A stretch of DNA of 64,000 bases from assembly GCF_019331715.1 (NCBI RefSeq), contig NZ_JAHBBG010000003.1, positions 186,001-250,000 of the forward strand, written 5' to 3'. Under the pieces are notes generated by a model. The model was given only the letters and a program-made list of their open reading frames with translations. It was not told the origin of the DNA and ran no database searches. Below, piece by piece: positions 60,242 through 64,000 of the stretch (the stretch's first letter is position 1; every line of letters starts with the position of its first letter). This stretch comes from Bifidobacterium simiiventris. GTDB taxonomy: Bacteria > Actinomycetota > Actinomycetes > Actinomycetales > Bifidobacteriaceae. Made by a program: the position numbers and the translations under genes.

Positions 60242-60661
60242 ATGCTTATCCCGAAGAGGACTAAGTACCGCAAGCAGCATCGTCCGGTCCGCTCTGGCAT
60301 GTCCAAGGGCGGCAACGAGATCGCGTTCGGCGATTTCGGTATTCAGGCGCTCGCGCCGGCCTACGTGACCAACCGTCAGATCGAGGCCGCCCGTATCGCC
60401 ATGACCCGTTACATCAAGCGTGGCGGCCGTGTGTGGATCACGATCTTCCCGGATCGCCCGCTGACCAAGAAGCCGCTGGGCACCCGAATGGGTTCCGGTA
60501 AGGGCACCCCGGAGTTCTGGATCGCCAACGTGCGTCCGGGCCGCGTGATGTTCGAGATCGGTGGCGTTTCCGAGGACGTCGCTCGCGAGGCCCTGCGCCG
60601 CGCCATCGACAAGCTCCCGATGAAGTGCCGCATTATCGCTCGTGAAGGTGGTGATATCTGA
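60242..60661 (+). CDS. rplP: 50S ribosomal protein L16
   Basis: A 139-residue L16 ([15 protein letters not shown]..., [19 protein letters not shown]). ATG 60242 begins 4 bp after rpsC. Its stop overlaps the rpmC start (TGATG). Confidence 0.98.
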   Translation: MLIPKRTKYRKQHRPVRSGMSKGGNEIAFGDFGIQALAPAYVTNRQIEAARIAMTRYIKRGGRVWITIFPDRPLTKKPLGTRMGSGKGTPEFWIANVRPGRVMFEIGGVSEDVAREALRRAIDKLPMKCRIIAREGGDI

Positions 60662-60918
60662 TGGCAGTCGGTACCGCTGAATATGCAATCAAGAATCTGA
60701 ACGAGAAGACCAACGAGGAGATCGAAGGTTTCCTCAAGAAGTCGAAGGAAGAGCTGTTCAACCTGCGCTTCCAGCACGCGACCGGTCAGCTCGACAACAC
60801 TGCCCGCCTCAAGGCGGTCAAGCACGACATCGCCAGGATGTACACCGTCCTGCGCGAGCGTGAGCTCGGCATCAGCCAGGCGCCCGAGGCATCCGATACG
60901 AAAGCTGAGGAGAACTAA
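60661..60918 (+). CDS. rpmC: 50S ribosomal protein L29
   Basis: An 85-residue L29: [36 protein letters not shown]. About 20 residues longer than the common form because of N- and C-terminal extensions. Start overlaps rplP by one base. Confidence 0.97.
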   Translation: MAVGTAEYAIKNLNEKTNEEIEGFLKKSKEELFNLRFQHATGQLDNTARLKAVKHDIARMYTVLRERELGISQAPEASDTKAEEN

Positions 60919-61178
60919 TGGCTGAAGAGCGTAACTTCCGCAAGGTTCGTCGCGGTTACGTCGTGTCCGAAGCGATGGACAAGACGATCACCGTCGAGCT
61001 CGAGCAGCGTTCGACCCACCCGCTGTACGGCAAGGTCGTTCGTTCCACCAAGAAGGTCAAGGCCCATGATGAACACAACGACGCGCACGTTGGCGACCTC
61101 GTGAGTATTATGGAGACTCGGCCCCTGAGCAAGACCAAGCGTTGGCGTCTCGAATCCATCATCGAGCGCGCTAAGTAA
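60918..61178 (+). CDS. rpsQ: 30S ribosomal protein S17
   Basis: An 86-residue S17 ([43 protein letters not shown]). Start overlaps the rpmC stop by one base (TAATG). A 91-bp gap with a strong hairpin follows before rplN. Confidence 0.97.
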   Translation: MAEERNFRKVRRGYVVSEAMDKTITVELEQRSTHPLYGKVVRSTKKVKAHDEHNDAHVGDLVSIMETRPLSKTKRWRLESIIERAK

Positions 61179-61202
61179 CAAGTTCGGCAAGGCTCCGCGA
61201 GT

Positions 61203-61236
61203 CACCCCGCCCATGCTAGTACAGGTGGGCGGGGTG
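61203..61236 (+). terminator. Intra-operon hairpin between rpsQ and rplN
   Basis: CACCCCGCCCA (61203-61213) pairs with TGGGCGGGGTG (61226-61236), 11 bp with no T-tract. Located at the border of the S10 and spc parts, so it may attenuate or process rather than terminate. Confidence 0.55.
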
Positions 61237-61269
61237 CTCGGGGAGAACCAGCTCGGCTAAGGAGAATCA

Positions 61270-61638
61270 ATGATTCAGCAGGAAACGCGGCTTCATGTCG
61301 CCGACAACACGGGTGCGAAGGAACTCCTCTGCATCCGCGTGCTCGGCGGATCGAAGCGACGCTATGCCGATCTGGGCGACGTGATCGTCGCCTCCGTCAA
61401 GGACGCGATCCCTGGCGGCTCGGTCAAGAAGGGCGACGTGGTCAAGGCCGTCGTCGTCCGCACCGTCAAGGAGCACCGTCGTGTGGACGGCTCCTACATC
61501 AAGTTCGACGAGAACGCCGCCGTCATTCTCGGCTCCGGCCGTGAACCGAAGGGCACTCGTATCTTCGGACCGATCGCTCGTGAGCTGCGCGACAAGCGCT
61601 TCATGCGTATCGTGTCCCTCGCTCCGGAGGTGATCTGA
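61270..61638 (+). CDS. rplN: 50S ribosomal protein L14
   Basis: A 122-residue L14 ([27 protein letters not shown]..., DENAAVIL...[13 protein letters not shown]). AAGGAG precedes ATG 61270. First gene of the spc-type part. Confidence 0.98.
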   Translation: MIQQETRLHVADNTGAKELLCIRVLGGSKRRYADLGDVIVASVKDAIPGGSVKKGDVVKAVVVRTVKEHRRVDGSYIKFDENAAVILGSGREPKGTRIFGPIARELRDKRFMRIVSLAPEVI

Positions 61639-61639
61639 C

Positions 61640-61975
61640 ATGGTAGCCAAGATCAAGAGCGGCGACCTGGTCAAGGTCATTCGCGGCAAGGACAAGGGCA
61701 AGGAAGGCAAGGTCACCCGTGTGCTGGCCGACGATCGTCTGATCGTCGAGGGCGTGCAGATCGTCAAGAAGCACGTCCGCGCCACGCAGCAGGGCCAGCA
61801 GTCCGGCATCGTCTCCGTCGAGGCTCCGATCCATCGCTCCAACGTGATGCTGATCGACCCGGAGACCAAGCAGCCGACCCGCGTGGGCGTTGTGGTGAAG
61901 GAAGAGGCTCGTGACGGCAAGGTGAAGACCGTGCGCGTGCGCGTGGCCAAGAAGTCCGGAAAGGAGCTGGCATGA
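61640..61975 (+). CDS. rplX: 50S ribosomal protein L24
   Basis: A 111-residue L24 with the KOW motif [25 protein letters not shown]. It starts one base after rplN and overlaps rplE by ATGA. Confidence 0.97.
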   Translation: MVAKIKSGDLVKVIRGKDKGKEGKVTRVLADDRLIVEGVQIVKKHVRATQQGQQSGIVSVEAPIHRSNVMLIDPETKQPTRVGVVVKEEARDGKVKTVRVRVAKKSGKELA

Positions 61976-62544
61976 CCGATACGACCGTTGAGGCGCCGGC
62001 GACCCCGCGCCTGAAGCAGAAGTACAACGAGGTCATCATCCCCGAGCTCGAGAAGGAGTTCAACTACTCCAACCCGATGCAGGTGGCCCGCATCCAGAAG
62101 GTCGTCGTCTCCATGGGCGTCGGTGCCGCTGCCCGCGACTCCAAGCTCATCGAAGGCGCGGTCAAGGATCTCACCCTGATCACCGGCCAGAAGCCGAAGA
62201 TCACCAAGGCCAAGAAGTCCGTCGCGCAGTTCCACCTGCGTGAGGGCCAGGCCATCGGTGCGTACGTCACCCTGCGTGGCGACCGCATGTGGGAGTTCCT
62301 GGATCGTCTGCTGACCCTGGCTCTGCCGCGTATCCGCGATTTCCGCGGCATCAACGGCAAGCAGTTCGACGGCCAGGGCAACTACAACTTTGGTCTCACC
62401 GAGCAGTCCATGTTCCACGAGATCGATCCGGATTCGATCGATCACCAGCGTGGTATGGACATCACCGTGGTGACCTCCACCAAGGACGACAAGGAAGCTT
62501 CCGTGCTCCTCAAGCACCTCGGCTTCCCCTTCAAGGAGAACTGA
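61972..62544 (+). CDS. rplE: 50S ribosomal protein L5
   Basis: A 190-residue L5, a 5S rRNA binder: [22 protein letters not shown] and [21 protein letters not shown]. The 4-bp overlap with rplX suggests coupling. Confidence 0.98.
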   Translation: MTDTTVEAPATPRLKQKYNEVIIPELEKEFNYSNPMQVARIQKVVVSMGVGAAARDSKLIEGAVKDLTLITGQKPKITKAKKSVAQFHLREGQAIGAYVTLRGDRMWEFLDRLLTLALPRIRDFRGINGKQFDGQGNYNFGLTEQSMFHEIDPDSIDHQRGMDITVVTSTKDDKEASVLLKHLGFPFKEN

Positions 62545-62545
62545 T

Positions 62546-62731
62546 ATGGCAAAAACCGCTCTGAAGAACAAGGCGGCCGCCAAGCCGAAGTTCAAGGTTC
62601 GCGCTTACACGCGCTGCCAGGTTTGTGGTCGTCCCCACTCCGTCTACCGCAAGTTCGGCCTGTGCCGCATCTGCCTTCGCGAGAAGGCTCACCGCGGCGA
62701 GCTGCCCGGCGTTACGAAGTCCAGTTGGTAA
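62546..62731 (+). CDS. rpsN: 30S ribosomal protein S14 (zinc-type)
   Basis: A 61-residue S14 of the short zinc-binding kind: [38 protein letters not shown] carries two CxxC pairs. It starts one base after rplE. The 95-bp gap to rpsH has no gene. Confidence 0.97.
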   Translation: MAKTALKNKAAAKPKFKVRAYTRCQVCGRPHSVYRKFGLCRICLREKAHRGELPGVTKSSW

Positions 62732-62826
62732 ACATCGACGCTGAAGGTCCGCGGCCCGATCGCTCGTGCCATCATGGCCGGGCGTGAGGGCGGCGGAAAC
62801 CATAGCGAGAAAGGGCAACAGCCCAA

Positions 62827-63225
62827 ATGACAATGACAGATCCTATCGCAGACATGCTTACGCGTCTGCGTAATGCGAGCGCGGCAAAGCACGAGACCGT
62901 GGACATGCCGTACTCCAAGTTCAAGGCGAACATCGCCGAGATCCTGAAGCGTGAAGGCTACATCAAGGACTTCACCGCCAAGGAAGCCAAGGTCGGCCAG
63001 ACTCTTGAGGTCACCCTCAAGTACGGTCCGAACGGCGAGCGCTCCATCCAGGGCATCAAGCGCATTTCCAAGCCGGGCCTGCGTCGCTACGCGAAGTCCG
63101 ACGCGCTGCCGATGCCGCTCGGTGGTCTCGGTATCGCCATCATCTCGACCAGCTCGGGATTGATGACCCAGAAGGAATGCCTCGACCGGGGCATCGGCGG
63201 CGAAATCGTCGCTTTCGTGTGGTGA
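62827..63225 (+). CDS. rpsH: 30S ribosomal protein S8
   Basis: A 132-residue S8 ([31 protein letters not shown]..., [27 protein letters not shown]). GAAAGGG is the ribosome site. In other bacteria S8 represses the spc operon. Confidence 0.98.
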   Translation: MTMTDPIADMLTRLRNASAAKHETVDMPYSKFKANIAEILKREGYIKDFTAKEAKVGQTLEVTLKYGPNGERSIQGIKRISKPGLRRYAKSDALPMPLGGLGIAIISTSSGLMTQKECLDRGIGGEIVAFVW

Positions 63226-63242
63226 GAAAGGAGAGCTAGATC

Positions 63243-63782
63243 ATGGCATCGCATATTGGTAAGCTCCCCGTCGCCATCCCGGCCGGCGTGGAAGTCACTA
63301 TCGACGGTCAGAACTTCTCGGCCAAGGGCGCGAAGGGTTCCGACTCCTACGTCATTCCTGAAGGCATCACCGCTGTGGTCGAGGGCAACGAGATCGTCCT
63401 CACCCCGGCCGATGACCTGCGTCCGACCCGTGCCAAGCACGGTCTGGCCCGCGCCATCGTCGCCAGCATGGTCAAGGGCGTGCACGAAGGCTACGCCAAG
63501 ACCCTGCAGATCGTTGGTACCGGTTACCGCGCCACCCTCAAGGGCAAGAGCATCGAGTTCGCTCTCGGTTACTCCCACACCATCACCGTGGATCCGGCCG
63601 AAGGCATCGAGTTCGAGGTCCCGAACGCCAACACGGTGATCGTCAAGGGCACCGACAAGCAGGCTGTCGGCCAGGCTGCGGCCAACATCCGCAAGCTTCG
63701 TGCTCCGGAACCCTACAAGGGCAAGGGCATCAAGTACGCTGACGAGCACATCCTGCGCAAGGCTGGAAAGGCTGGTAAGTGA
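63243..63782 (+). CDS. rplF: 50S ribosomal protein L6
   Basis: A 179-residue L6 ([21 protein letters not shown]..., [25 protein letters not shown]). The C-terminal signature [11 protein letters not shown] is intact. GAAAGGAGA precedes the start. Confidence 0.98.
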   Translation: MASHIGKLPVAIPAGVEVTIDGQNFSAKGAKGSDSYVIPEGITAVVEGNEIVLTPADDLRPTRAKHGLARAIVASMVKGVHEGYAKTLQIVGTGYRATLKGKSIEFALGYSHTITVDPAEGIEFEVPNANTVIVKGTDKQAVGQAAANIRKLRAPEPYKGKGIKYADEHILRKAGKAGK

Positions 63783-63783
63783 T

Positions 63784-64000
63784 ATGAGCGTTCAGATTCT
63801 CGGTAAGGGCAAGAAGGTCGCGCTCAAGCGCCGTCACGCCCGCATCCGCAAGCGCATCTTCGGCACCCCGGAAATGCCGCGTCTCGTTGTCTCCCGCTCC
63901 AACCGTCACATGGTCGCCCAGATCGTTGACGACACCAAGGGCATCACTCTTGCCTCCGCGTCCACGCTGACCGCCGATTTCGCCGGTTTCGAGGGCACCA
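63784..64000 (+). CDS. rplR: 50S ribosomal protein L18 (3' end outside window)
   Basis: Starts [36 protein letters not shown] and continues [24 protein letters not shown], the L18 pattern. The start lies one base after the rplF stop. The gene is cut by the window end after 72 codons. Confidence 0.95.
   Translation, partial: MSVQILGKGKKVALKRRHARIRKRIFGTPEMPRLVVSRSNRHMVAQIVDDTKGITLASASTLTADFAGFEGT

Overview
The window is chromosomal DNA of a Bifidobacterium. This is an inference from high GC, the gene set (adhE, malQ, glgX, DUF58/transglutaminase, tRNA-Tyr/Thr/Met-rpmG, fdxA-dapC, S10 ribosomal operon), sortase-dependent pili of bifidobacterial type and many apparently leaderless genes. I cannot name the species.

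Layout. 1-6.7 kb: the 3' end of a large helicase-like gene, a small conserved gene followed by a cluster of hairpins, then SAF-domain, FmdB, 5-formyl-THF cyclo-ligase, acetyltransferase and membrane protein genes, and groES under a perfect CIRCE operator. 6.9-12.6 kb: a MoxR ATPase and a very large DUF58 plus transglutaminase protein that looks like a fusion of two genes at a repeat. 12.7-20.5 kb: three tRNAs, rpmG, murB, an amino-acid permease, fdxA, dapC, SOS-type dinB and an EamA transporter.

20.66-38.32 kb: a 17.6 kb integrative element in the 3' end of tRNA-Ser(GCT). It is bounded by 57-bp direct repeats with two mismatches (attL 20734-20790, attR 38268-38324). It carries a tyrosine integrase, an excisionase-like protein, a winged-helix (RepA-like) protein followed by palindromic iteron-like repeats, and a sortase-dependent pilus cluster: tip adhesin, major pilin, an unknown Cys/His-rich protein and a class C sortase. 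Beyond that are two paralogous helical small proteins, a 12-bp tandem array, and a minus-strand operon of AbiEi-like regulator, calcineurin-like phosphoesterase and HAD hydrolase. The signal-peptide region of the tip adhesin contains an 8-G tract that puts the gene out of frame as sequenced. Nine (or six) Gs would restore a 1472-residue secreted adhesin, so the pilus tip looks phase-variable and is OFF here. No relaxase or conjugation genes are visible. A decayed copy of the element's right end lies just outside attR.

38.6-55.4 kb: CapA-like protein, YigZ/IMPACT protein, a HEAT-like protein, malQ, rplM-rpsI, glgX with a ROK regulator (alpha-glucan metabolism), adhE, acetolactate decarboxylase, a YwiC-like membrane protein and a nuclease-fold protein. 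55.5-64 kb: the S10-spc ribosomal protein operon from rpsJ to rplR (cut by the window end), preceded by a small element with inverted ends.
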